DNA of 20,915 nucleotides. It comes from an uncultured Collinsella sp. Lineage in GTDB: Bacteria > Actinomycetota > Coriobacteriia > Coriobacteriales > Coriobacteriaceae. Under the pieces are notes generated by a model. That model did no database searches, was not told the origin of the DNA, and worked only from the letters and a program-made list of their open reading frames with translations. The position numbers and the translations under genes were made by a program. Location of the stretch: positions 1-20,915 of the forward strand of contig CAUGNQ010000035.1 in NCBI GenBank assembly GCA_959600835.1, given 5' to 3'. Within the stretch, counting starts at the first letter, position 1, and each line of letters starts with the position of its first letter. Of the stretch, positions 13,366-20,593 are shown in pieces.

Positions 13366-13424
13366 CCGGCAGTTAGGGACGTTCCTAAACTGCCGGCAGA
13401 AAAAGGAATGTCCCTAACTGCCGG
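13366..13424. repeat. Palindromic intergenic repeat, type A, copy 2
   Basis: The arms 13366-13386 and 13404-13424 are complementary over 21 positions, with one G-T pair, around a 17-base loop containing CTGCCGGCAG. It is the same unit and orientation as 12250-12299. Because CCGGCAG occurs at the left end, CTGCCGG at the right end and CTGCCGGCAG in the middle, the element can also fold as two smaller hairpins. It lies 18 bp after the zinc-ribbon stop. Confidence 0.82.
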
Positions 13425-13426
13425 TC

Positions 13427-13466
13427 AAAAAACGAGCGAGGATCATGGGACCCTCGCTCGTTTTTT
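13427..13466. terminator. Bidirectional terminator between the zinc-ribbon gene and topA
   Basis: AAAAAACGAGCGAGG (13427-13441) and its exact complement (13452-13466) form a 15-bp inverted repeat with a 10-base loop and T6 runs leaving on both strands. It serves the convergent plus-strand zinc-ribbon gene and minus-strand topA. Confidence 0.93.
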
Positions 13467-13488
13467 GGGCAATGTTTCGACTGCGCCG

Positions 13489-16083
13489 TTACTTGTCGGC
13501 GGCTGCTTTCTTGGCAGTCGACTTCTTCGCGGTCGTCTTCTTGGCGGCAGTGGCTTTCTTAGCCGTCGTCTTCTTCGCAGTCGAGGTCTTCTTCGCCGCG
13601 CTCGCCTTGGTCGTGGTCTTGCGGCCGCGGGCGGGCTTCTTCTCCTTGGTCGGGCAGTCCATGTTCACGCAGATGCGCCACGGGCCGCGCGCGGTGTTGA
13701 CCACCACGATGGGGGCGCCGCACTCGGGGCAGGTCTCGCCCGTCGCCTCGAGCTTGCCACGCGCCGGCAGCGGATAGCTCACGCCGCAGTCGTCATAGTT
13801 GGTGCAGCGGATAAAGCGCTTGCCGCTCTTCTCGCTCTTGTGTGCGATCAGGTCGCCATGGCGTCCTGCCTCGGCGCACACCTTGCACTCGCCCACCTTA
13901 AGGTCGGGCTCGTAGTTGGTGGGGCATGTGGGGTTCACGCAAATCTCGAAAGCCTTTTGGCGGAACGGCTGGCACTTAATGCGCGGCGCACCGCATTCGG
14001 GGCACACAGCAGCCTCGCCCTCGAGCGGGCTCACCTTGACGCCGCTCGGCACCGGATAGGTCACATCGCAGTCGGGCCAGCCCATGCAGCCGATAAAGCT
14101 GCCGCGGGTCTTGGCGCTCGTCTTCATAACCAAGTCCTTGCCGCACTTGGGGCAGGCGCCCACGCGCGCATCGGCCGTGACGGCGTCGCTGATAGCATCG
14201 CCCAGTTCCTGCGTATGCTTGAGCAGCTCGTCGAGCACACCGGCCAGCAGCGCGCGCGAGTGCGTCACGACATGCTCTTCGGTGTCCTCGCCGCGCTCCA
14301 CGCGGGTCATGTCGCCGTCGAGCTCGCTGGTCATATCGGGGCTCGTGATGCGCGGGGCAAACTGCGACAGTGCATCGATGATGGCGATGCCCAGCTGGCT
14401 CGGCTCCACGGGATCGTTTTTGAGATAGCGCACGGCGTACAGGCGCTCGATGATGCTCGCGCGCGTGGACTTGGTGCCCAGGCCGCGCTTTTCCATCTCC
14501 TGCACGAGCTTGCCCTGGCTGTAGCGTGCGGGCGGCTCGGTCTGCTTGGCCTCGAGCTTAATGTCGAACACGTCGACCGCATCGCCCTGCTCCAGCGGCG
14601 GCATCTGCTCGTCGCGCTTGAGTCCATACGGATACGCCTCACGGAAACCCGGGGTCACGAGCACATCGCCCGAAGCCACGAACGGCTCACCATTGACGTC
14701 GAGCTCGAGCTTGGTGTTCTCGATGGTCGCGGGACCCATGAGCGTTGCCAGGAAGCGACGGGCGATGAGGTCGTAGAGCTTGCGCTGGCCACCGTCGAGC
14801 GCGGACGGATCGCCCTCGCCCGTGGGATAGATAGGCGGGTGGTCGGTGGTTTCGACTTTGCCGCGCGTGGGCTTCATGGGGCCGGCGAGCACCTTTTTGC
14901 ACACGGGCGCCAGCGCCGGGTTGATCTTTGCAAGGTCGCTCACCACGGCGCCCAGATCGAGCGTCGCAGGGTACACGGTATTGTCGACACGCGGGTAGCT
15001 GATGAGACCGGCCATGTAGAGGGACTCGGCGATGCGCATGGTACGCGCAGGTGAGATGCCCTCGGCTGCGGCGGCAGCCTGCAGCGAGGTGGTCGCAAAC
15101 GGCGTGGGCGGCTGCTGCTTGCGCGAACGCTTGGTCACCGCGGCGACGGTTGCCGTCGCAACGCCGTCAACGTGGCCGTACGCCGCCTCAGCAGCATCCT
15201 TGTCGGTAAAGCGCGCCGTCTTGTGCGCAATCTTAAAGCGGTCGTCCTCGGCAGCACCCTGTGCGGCGCCCATGCCGCGGATCTGCCAATAGTCCTCGGG
15301 CACAAACGCCATGCGCTCGCGCTCGCGCTCGACCACCAGGGCAAGCGTCGGCGTCTGCACACGGCCGGCAGAGCGCACGTTACCAAAGCCGCCAAACTTG
15401 GCGAGCGTCAGGTAGCGCGTGAGCACCGCACCCCAAATGAGGTCGATGTGCTGGCGGCTCTCGCCGGCGTCGGCCAGATTCTGGTCGAGCGAGACGAGAT
15501 TATCGAAGGCCTGCGTGATCTCGGCCTTGGTAAACGAAGAATACTGGGCGCGGGCGACCGGCAGGTCGGGCGCAACCTCGCGCACCTTGTTGAGGGCGTC
15601 CGAACCGATCAGCTCGCCCTCGCGATCGAAGTCCGTGGCGATGATGACACTGTCGGACTTCTTGGCGAGGTTCTTGAGCGAACGAATGAGTTCCTTCTCG
15701 GCCGGTAGCTTAATGACGGGCGCCCAGGTGAGGTAAGGCAGGCTCTCGAGTTTCCAGCCCTTGATTGAGATGCCATCGGCAAGAAACGGCTTGCGCTTGG
15801 TGTCGTAGGGCGGACGCGCCAGGCCATCGGGTATGTCGGCCGGCAGCATCTCGCCGTCCTCGGTGACCGAATACCAGCCCAGCTTTTTATCGAACAGCAC
15901 GCTGTCGCAAAAATCGGGCGCTAGGATGTGACCGGCAAGGCCGATGGTCACGCACTCCTCGCCCTTCCACTCAAAACGGTAGATGGCGGTGTTGTACACC
16001 TTGTCCTTTTTGGGCTTGCCCGTGGACAGACGCTCGGCAATCTGACGCGCGGCGTCGTTTTTCTCGGCGATGATGAGCTTCAA
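13489..16083 (-). CDS. topA: Type IA DNA topoisomerase I, archaeal-like, with four zinc ribbons and Lys-rich tail
   Basis: An 864-residue type IA topoisomerase that relaxes negative supercoils by single-strand passage. Seen: a TOPRIM domain starting MKLIIAEKNDAARQIAERL (Glu7) with DFDREGE (Asp151, Asp153), the IDLIWGAVLTRYLT helix, SAGRVQTPTLALVVERERE (238-256), and the active-site motif GLISYPRVDNTVYP (Tyr363). The N-terminus and ISYPR-D-NTVYP motif look like archaeal topoisomerase I rather than E. coli TopA (VESPAKAKTI, ITYMRTDS). Four Cys4 ribbons follow: 644/647/666/672, 694/697/715/720, 733/736/760/766 and 785/788/805/810. Residues 813-864 are a histone-H1-like Lys/Ala/Thr tail with repeated AKK. 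The start is TTG at 16083 with TAGGAG six bases upstream; no closer ATG fits. It follows hypB by 54 bp and ends in the bidirectional terminator. Confidence 0.95.
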   Translation of the reverse strand: MKLIIAEKNDAARQIAERLSTGKPKKDKVYNTAIYRFEWKGEECVTIGLAGHILAPDFCDSVLFDKKLGWYSVTEDGEMLPADIPDGLARPPYDTKRKPFLADGISIKGWKLESLPYLTWAPVIKLPAEKELIRSLKNLAKKSDSVIIATDFDREGELIGSDALNKVREVAPDLPVARAQYSSFTKAEITQAFDNLVSLDQNLADAGESRQHIDLIWGAVLTRYLTLAKFGGFGNVRSAGRVQTPTLALVVERERERMAFVPEDYWQIRGMGAAQGAAEDDRFKIAHKTARFTDKDAAEAAYGHVDGVATATVAAVTKRSRKQQPPTPFATTSLQAAAAAEGISPARTMRIAESLYMAGLISYPRVDNTVYPATLDLGAVVSDLAKINPALAPVCKKVLAGPMKPTRGKVETTDHPPIYPTGEGDPSALDGGQRKLYDLIARRFLATLMGPATIENTKLELDVNGEPFVASGDVLVTPGFREAYPYGLKRDEQMPPLEQGDAVDVFDIKLEAKQTEPPARYSQGKLVQEMEKRGLGTKSTRASIIERLYAVRYLKNDPVEPSQLGIAIIDALSQFAPRITSPDMTSELDGDMTRVERGEDTEEHVVTHSRALLAGVLDELLKHTQELGDAISDAVTADARVGACPKCGKDLVMKTSAKTRGSFIGCMGWPDCDVTYPVPSGVKVSPLEGEAAVCPECGAPRIKCQPFRQKAFEICVNPTCPTNYEPDLKVGECKVCAEAGRHGDLIAHKSEKSGKRFIRCTNYDDCGVSYPLPARGKLEATGETCPECGAPIVVVNTARGPWRICVNMDCPTKEKKPARGRKTTTKASAAKKTSTAKKTTAKKATAAKKTTAKKSTAKKAAADK

Positions 16084-16137
16084 AAGAGGCTCCTATCTCG
16101 TATCTCTGCGGCTACGCCCGCCCGTATGGCGGCCGAC

Positions 16138-16821
16138 TTACGCCCTTGCTTGCTCAATCTGCCCGATGAGCCAATCGCACCAGGCATCCATGCCCTCGCC
16201 CTTGCGCGCGCTCACGGCAAACCGCGGCGCCTGCGGATTGAGGCCATCGAGTGTCTTAGTATACCTATCCATGTCAAAATCGAAAGCCGGGGCCACATCG
16301 ACCTTGTTGAGCAGCTGCGCGCCGGCGTGCTGAAAGATGCCCGGGTACTTGATGGGCTTGTCGTCGCCCTCGGGCACCGAGAGAATCATGATGGACAGGT
16401 TTTCGCCCAGGTCAAAGTCGACTGGGCAGACCAGGTTACCCACGTTTTCGATAAAGATGACGTCGATGTTTTCCAGACCCACGGCCTGGTCGAACGCGTC
16501 AACGGCCTCCATGATCATGTTGCCCTCGAGGTGGCACAGGCCGCCCGTGTTGATCTGGATGGCAGGCATGCCGGCTTCCTTCATGGTGATGGCGTCGACG
16601 TCCGAGGCGATATCGCCTTCGATGACGGCGCAGCGCAAGCCGGCCTTGTCGCGCAGGCGCTCGTTGGTGCCCAGAATCGTTGTTGTCTTACCCGAGCCGG
16701 GGCTCGACAAGACGTTGATCACGTAGGTGTTTGTCTCATTAAATCGCTGACGCAGCTGATCTGCCAGGCGCTCGTTGCGCGACAGGATCGGCGACGCGAT
16801 ATCAATCGTTTTCTCGGCCAT
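16138..16821 (-). CDS. hypB: Hydrogenase/urease nickel incorporation GTPase HypB
   Basis: A 227-residue SIMIBI GTPase that, with HypA, delivers nickel to [NiFe] hydrogenase precursors. Seen: the P-loop SSPGSGKTT (39-47), EGDIASDVDA (68-77), GGLCHLEGNM (93-102) and ENVGNLVCPVDFDLGE (125-140), which give the Cys96-His97 and Cys132 metal site between subunits, NKVD (172-175) for guanine specificity, and SARKGEG (204-210). It lacks both the His-rich N-terminal storage stretch and the N-terminal CxxCGC nickel site found in some HypB proteins. The start ATG at 16821 has AAGGAG upstream. It follows hypA by 54 bp and may also have its own internal promoter. No hydrogenase structural gene or other hyp gene lies in the window. 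Confidence 0.95.
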   Translation of the reverse strand: MAEKTIDIASPILSRNERLADQLRQRFNETNTYVINVLSSPGSGKTTTILGTNERLRDKAGLRCAVIEGDIASDVDAITMKEAGMPAIQINTGGLCHLEGNMIMEAVDAFDQAVGLENIDVIFIENVGNLVCPVDFDLGENLSIMILSVPEGDDKPIKYPGIFQHAGAQLLNKVDVAPAFDFDMDRYTKTLDGLNPQAPRFAVSARKGEGMDAWCDWLIGQIEQARA

Positions 16822-16845
16822 ACTCGGCGCTCCTTACTTCTACCA

Positions 16846-16851
16846 TTTATA
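16846..16851 (-). promoter_or_regulatory. Possible internal -10 box before hypB
   Basis: TATAAA on the minus strand in GGGGTATAAATGG, 25 bases before the hypB ATG in the hypA-hypB gap. There is no clear -35. The GGG-TATA context recurs at other putative promoters here. If real, hypB-topA could be transcribed without the tat genes. Confidence 0.3.
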
Positions 16852-16875
16852 CCCCGTCCCCAGGTTGCTGGCGGG

Positions 16876-17232
16876 CTAATCGTCGGGGGTCTCGATCTCG
16901 ATACTTGCGATGTCGAGTTCGCGGCCGTGCAGCAGACGCACGTTGGAGCCGCCACACTGGGGACAGCGACAATGGAAACGGTCGTGATCAAAGACCTCGC
17001 CGCAGTCCAGGCACTCGCTTTGTGGATGGACCTCCTCCACGGCAAGCTCGCAGCCGCGCGTGAGCGGGTCCTCGTCGCGAAACGTCTCCCAGGCAAAGTC
17101 GAGCGCCTCGCGCACGACCTCGGTCATATCCCCGATACGCAGCGTTACCAAAACGGCGCGCGAGGCCCCCGCCCCACGCGCCGCGCGAATCACTGTATCG
17201 AGTATGCCGTTGACAATGCCAACCTCGTGCAT
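16876..17232 (-). CDS. hypA: Hydrogenase maturation nickel metallochaperone HypA
   Basis: A 118-residue protein of normal family length. Seen: the N-terminal MHE nickel-binding motif (His2), and a zinc-binding loop with Cys74-x-x-Cys77 and Cys90-x-x-Cys93 (plus Cys88). HypA passes nickel to the hydrogenase large subunit together with HypB. The ATG at 17232 lies 6 bp after the tatC stop, and its GAGGAG ribosome site overlaps tatC's last codons, a clear sign of coupling to the Tat genes. The acidic end (IEIETPDD) is unremarkable. Confidence 0.95.
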   Translation of the reverse strand: MHEVGIVNGILDTVIRAARGAGASRAVLVTLRIGDMTEVVREALDFAWETFRDEDPLTRGCELAVEEVHPQSECLDCGEVFDHDRFHCRCPQCGGSNVRLLHGRELDIASIEIETPDD

Positions 17233-17238
17233 ACCGAT

Positions 17239-18030
17239 TTACTCCTCGTCGTCCTCATCGTCCGAGAACAGGTCCAGACGACTCACAAACAGGCCCTCCT
17301 TGCCCTCGCGCGCGGTAATGACCACACGGGCGATGGCGAGCGAAATCTCGTAGAGCGAGAGCAGGGCGCCATACATGAGACCCAGCGTAACGGGCGAGCC
17401 GTCGGGCGTGATCACAGCCGAACCCACGAGCAGGCCAACGTATACATAACGCCAGGCACCGCGGAAAGCAGCGTAGGACACGATGTGGAAGACGGACAGA
17501 TAGAAGATGATGAGCGGCAGCTCAAACGCCACGCCAAAGCCGATCATAAAGAGCAGCTCCATGTTGACGTAGTTCTCCAGATCGGGCAGTGCCGTAGCGA
17601 CGGCCGAGGTCTCGCCGATGAGCCACTCAAAGCCCGCAGGAATGATGATGAAGTAGCAGAAGATGGCACCCAGGAAGAACAGCACCGTCGAGGCGAGCAC
17701 CGTGGGCACGACCCACTTGCGCTCGTTGGGGCGAAGCGCCGGCAGGAAAAACGCCAGAATCTGCCAGATGATCATGGGCGTGCACATGACCACGGCCATC
17801 TTGATGGCCAGCGAGAAGCGCAAGCCAAAGCCGCCGAGCGTGGTAGTGATGTAGAACTTACCGTCCGGCACAAAGGAGCGGATGGGATCTTCCAGGATGT
17901 CGAGCACAACAGGCGTGGCGAAATACAGCACGATAGCGGCGGCAAACACCGACACGACCACGATGGTCAGGCGGCGACGGAGTTCTCCCAGGTGATCGAA
18001 GAGCGGCATACGCGCAGGTCCGATAGGCAT
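17239..18030 (-). CDS. tatC: Twin-arginine translocase subunit TatC
   Basis: A 263-residue integral membrane protein, the receptor for twin-arginine signal peptides in the Tat system, which exports folded proteins. Seen: the N-terminal motif MPLFDHLGELRRRL (8-21; Glu16 and the Arg cluster contact signal peptides), six hydrophobic segments, FLPALRPNERKW, and the late motif GSAVITPDGSPVT. The C-terminus is acidic (FSDDEDDEE). The ATG at 18030 shares one base with the stop of the upstream tatA-like gene (TAATG), and hypA begins 6 bp after its stop, so translation is coupled along the run. Confidence 0.96.
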   Translation of the reverse strand: MPIGPARMPLFDHLGELRRRLTIVVVSVFAAAIVLYFATPVVLDILEDPIRSFVPDGKFYITTTLGGFGLRFSLAIKMAVVMCTPMIIWQILAFFLPALRPNERKWVVPTVLASTVLFFLGAIFCYFIIIPAGFEWLIGETSAVATALPDLENYVNMELLFMIGFGVAFELPLIIFYLSVFHIVSYAAFRGAWRYVYVGLLVGSAVITPDGSPVTLGLMYGALLSLYEISLAIARVVITAREGKEGLFVSRLDLFSDDEDDEE

Positions 18031-18605
18031 TACTCATCGCCTCCCTTCGAGGCGTCGGCGGCGGCAGCGTCGTCCTCGGCCTCGAGCTCGCGAGCGAGCT
18101 GGTCGACGACGGCCTTGCGCTTGCGGGGACGACGGGCGTAGAGATCGGCCGTCGTGGGCTCTGCCGGCTCGGGCTCGGGCTCCGGCTCTGCAGCAGGTTC
18201 AGGATCGACGGTGGCAGCGGCGGCAGGCTCTGCGTTCTCGGCCTCCTCGGCAATACCTTCGTCCTCGGTGGCACCCTCGCTCGCGGCCTTCTCGGCGGCA
18301 AGGCGGGCACGGCGCTCGGCAAAGGTCTCCTTCTTTGCGGGTGCAGCCGTCCCGGCGGCATCCTCGTCCGCATCGGAATCGTCATCGACGGCAGCCTTCT
18401 TGGGCTTGACCGGAGCCGAAGCAGCCTCGCTTACCGGATCGATGATCTCGGACTGAACAACGGCCGTCATCTTTTCCTGCGTCTCGCGGAACTGACGAAT
18501 GGCACGGCCGATCGTGCGGCCCATCTGTGGGAGCTTATCCGGGCCAAACAGCAAAAAGCCGAAGACCACGATGATCGCGAGCTCACCCTCTCCAATACCA
18601 AACAC
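18030..18605 (-). CDS. tatA: TatA/TatB-family subunit with long charged tail
   Basis: A 191-residue protein. The first 60 residues match the TatA/B family: MFGIGEGELAIIVVFGFLLF (one short membrane helix), the hinge GPDKLPQMGR, then an amphipathic helix GRAIRQFRETQEKM. The opening MFxIGxxEL is more TatB-like, but only one such gene is present here, so the exact type is open. From about residue 60 to the end is a low-complexity tail rich in Ala, Glu, Asp and Pro, including EPEPEPEPAEP, ending in a basic patch (RRPRKRK) and an acidic helix. TatA/B proteins are usually 60-170 residues. The GTG at 18605 is chosen because GGAGG lies just upstream; an ATG at 18650 would add 15 residues before the membrane helix. 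It is the first gene of tatA-tatC-hypA-hypB. Confidence 0.9.
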   Translation of the reverse strand: MFGIGEGELAIIVVFGFLLFGPDKLPQMGRTIGRAIRQFRETQEKMTAVVQSEIIDPVSEAASAPVKPKKAAVDDDSDADEDAAGTAAPAKKETFAERRARLAAEKAASEGATEDEGIAEEAENAEPAAAATVDPEPAAEPEPEPEPAEPTTADLYARRPRKRKAVVDQLARELEAEDDAAAADASKGGDE

Positions 18606-18680
18606 ACATACCTCCAAGGCTCGATGTGAGTCGAGCCCGCACCGCGCCATTCGGCCGGAACTCGTCTATTCATTCGGTCA

Positions 18681-18714
18681 AGTATAGCGCCCGGACGCCA
18701 AAACGTCCGAGCGC
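18681..18714 (-). promoter_or_regulatory. Putative tat-hyp promoter with abutting palindrome
   Basis: TATACT on the minus strand (18686-18681) lies about 75 bases before the tatA-like start. Immediately upstream is an 11-bp inverted repeat (18687-18697 and 18704-18714, GCGC-x-CGGACG / CGTCCG-x-GCGC, one position mismatched in DNA, G-U in RNA) around CCAAAA. It would cover the -35 and spacer, as an operator would. There is no T-run, so it is a poor terminator for the upstream STAS gene, though that remains possible. Confidence 0.4.
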
Positions 18715-18758
18715 ATCACAAACATATGCCAAACGGCACGCCCTTTTGGGGGCAAAGA

Positions 18759-19073
18759 TTATGCCGCCGTGATCGAAATCTCCTGGTCGACGCCCAGCAG
18801 CTGAACCACGCGCATCACCTGGGGCTGCACATTAGTGCAGCTAAAGCGCTTACCGTGGTCGTCCGCGTGGTGCGCGGCGCCCACGAGCACGCCAATGCCC
18901 GTCGAATCGATGTAGCTCACCTGGGCAAAATCGAGCTCAACGGCCTCAGTGGGCTGCTCGAGCGCCAGGTCGATAGCATTGCGCAGGCTATCGGCGTTAG
19001 AGATATCGATCTCGCCGGTTACCTTAATGGTGTAGATCTCCGGCGTGGGGTTGGTGGAAATACCCAAATCCAT
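18759..19073 (-). CDS. STAS-domain protein, anti-sigma factor antagonist-like
   Basis: A 104-residue single STAS domain, like SpoIIAA/RsbV. These proteins, when unphosphorylated, bind an anti-sigma kinase and free its sigma factor. Seen: the strand IYTIKVTGEIDISNADSLRNAI (13-34) and the phosphorylation-site loop YIDSTGIGVLVGAAHHA (54-70) with Ser57 in the expected place. The ATG at 19073 has AAAGGAG 7 bases upstream. No RsbW/SpoIIAB-like kinase, phosphatase or sigma gene is adjacent, so the partner must be elsewhere. It lies 66 bp after the aminotransferase. Confidence 0.92.
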   Translation of the reverse strand: MDLGISTNPTPEIYTIKVTGEIDISNADSLRNAIDLALEQPTEAVELDFAQVSYIDSTGIGVLVGAAHHADDHGKRFSCTNVQPQVMRVVQLLGVDQEISITAA

Positions 19074-19139
19074 GTATACGCTCCTTTACGTATCGAAAGT
19101 GCGGATAGTACTGGGCGCGGACTTGCGGGGCCCTAGGCG

Positions 19140-20444
19140 TTAGGCGCGCTCGGCACGAGCAAGCTCGGCAGCGACAAGCTTAACGGCCAGCACCAGCACG
19201 TCGAGCGCGGCCTCCAGGTCCTCGACCGTGGGATAGCTCGGCGCAATACGGATGTTGGTATCGCGCGGATCCTTGCCATAGGGCCAGGTGGCACCGGCCG
19301 GCGTGAGCTTGACGCCCAGGTCGGCGCAAAGCGCGGCGACCTTCTGGGCCGAGCCCTCGGGACCATCGAAGCTTACAAAGTAGCCGCCGCGGGGGTGCGT
19401 CCAGGTGGCACAGCCCGTATCGCCCAGGCCCTCGGTGAGCTTGCGCTCAACGGCCTCAAAGCGCGGACGCAGGAACTCGGCATGCTTTTTCATGTGCTCC
19501 TTGACCGCCTCGATGGTGGGAAGGAAGCGCACGTGGCGCAGCTGGTTGAGCTTGTCGGCGCTGATGAGGCCGGCCTTCAGGCGCTTGGAGAACTCGGCGA
19601 TGACCGCGGGGCTCGCACCGATGAAGCCGATGCCGGCGCCCGGGAAGGTAATCTTGGACGTCGAGGCAAAAGCCACCACGCGGTCCTCGGTGCCCGCCGC
19701 GCGAGCGAGGTCGAAGATATTGGCGAGCTCGTCGGTCTCGTCGTACAGGTCGTGCACGCAGTAGGCGTTGTCCCAGAAGATGCGGAAATCGGGCGCGGCC
19801 GTGGGCATCTCGACCAGGCGACGCACGGTGTCCTCGCTAAAGGTGATGCCCGTGGGGTTGGAATACTTGGGCACGCACCAGATGCCCTTGATGGAGTCGT
19901 CGGCGGCAACCAGACGCTCGACCTCGTCCATGTCGGGGCCGTTGTCGGTCATCGCGACGGGGACATTCTCGATACCCAGGTCGGCGGTGATGCCAAAGTG
20001 ACGGTCGTAGCCGGGAACAGGGCACAGGAACTTGACTTTCTTGCCGTCGTGCGCGGCCTCGTAAGCCTCCCAAGGCTCGCTGCCGCACGAACCGCAGCGC
20101 CAAAACATGCCGGCGATATCGTGCTCGATCAGAAGGCTCGACGAACCCAGTACGAGCGTCTGCTCGGCAGGGCAACCCAGGAACTCCCCCGCCAGCTTGC
20201 GTGCCGAGGGAATGCCCTCAAAGCAACCGTAGTTTGAGCAGTCGACGTTGCCGTCGTGCAGATCGGCATCGGCATTGAGGATATCGAGCATGGGTCGAGA
20301 GATGTCCACCTGGGAGGGCGACGGCTTGCCGCGGGCCATGTCGAGCGCCAGGCCCTTGGCCTTGACCTCGGCGACCTCGGCTTTTAGTGCCTCGATGGCG
20401 GCATCGAGTTCGGTGGTTTCCATCTTCTGGTAGATCGTCTGCAT
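19140..20444 (-). CDS. PLP-dependent aminotransferase, aspartate-type (AspT-like)
   Basis: A 434-residue fold-type I aminotransferase. It resembles the actinobacterial AspT-like group (the Corynebacterium-type aspartate aminotransferase family), with the early motif GLALDMARGKPSPSQVDIS (31-49). Seen: the cofactor loop VLGSSSLLIEHD, VPKYSNPTG (191-199; Asn196), IFWDNAYCVHDL (222-233; Asp225 and Tyr228), the Schiff-base Lys264 in ASTSKITFPGAGIG, and RIAPSYPTVEDLE near the end for the carboxylate. The likely reaction is aspartate plus 2-oxoglutarate to oxaloacetate plus glutamate; specificity is inferred. The ATG at 20444 has GAAAGGT upstream; ATG at codon 8 is an alternative. Probably transcribed from the TATACT site at 20486-20491. 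A MocR-type regulator is excluded because there is no helix-turn-helix domain. Confidence 0.85.
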   Translation of the reverse strand: MQTIYQKMETTELDAAIEALKAEVAEVKAKGLALDMARGKPSPSQVDISRPMLDILNADADLHDGNVDCSNYGCFEGIPSARKLAGEFLGCPAEQTLVLGSSSLLIEHDIAGMFWRCGSCGSEPWEAYEAAHDGKKVKFLCPVPGYDRHFGITADLGIENVPVAMTDNGPDMDEVERLVAADDSIKGIWCVPKYSNPTGITFSEDTVRRLVEMPTAAPDFRIFWDNAYCVHDLYDETDELANIFDLARAAGTEDRVVAFASTSKITFPGAGIGFIGASPAVIAEFSKRLKAGLISADKLNQLRHVRFLPTIEAVKEHMKKHAEFLRPRFEAVERKLTEGLGDTGCATWTHPRGGYFVSFDGPEGSAQKVAALCADLGVKLTPAGATWPYGKDPRDTNIRIAPSYPTVEDLEAALDVLVLAVKLVAAELARAERA

Positions 20445-20485
20445 GGGTGCGACCTTTCGCGAAGCGGGACGTTGCAGTTCGTCTA

Positions 20486-20491
20486 AGTATA
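20486..20491 (-). promoter_or_regulatory. Putative -10 box of the aminotransferase gene
   Basis: TATACT on the minus strand, about 42 bases before the start, matching the tat promoter hexamer at 18681-18686. The -35 position is GC-rich with no good match. Confidence 0.4.
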
Positions 20492-20593
20492 GACCGCCAC
20501 CGCCGCAACGGCATGAAGCCGTGATAGATTAAGTTCATCGCAATGAATTATGAATCGCCGCGCATGCCGGCGTGGGGCGCCCAAGGAGGCACT

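Noticed and set aside
16138..17232. hypA/hypB as part of a urease locus
   Set aside because: No urease structural or ure accessory genes are present, and the coupling to tat genes fits hydrogenase maturation better.
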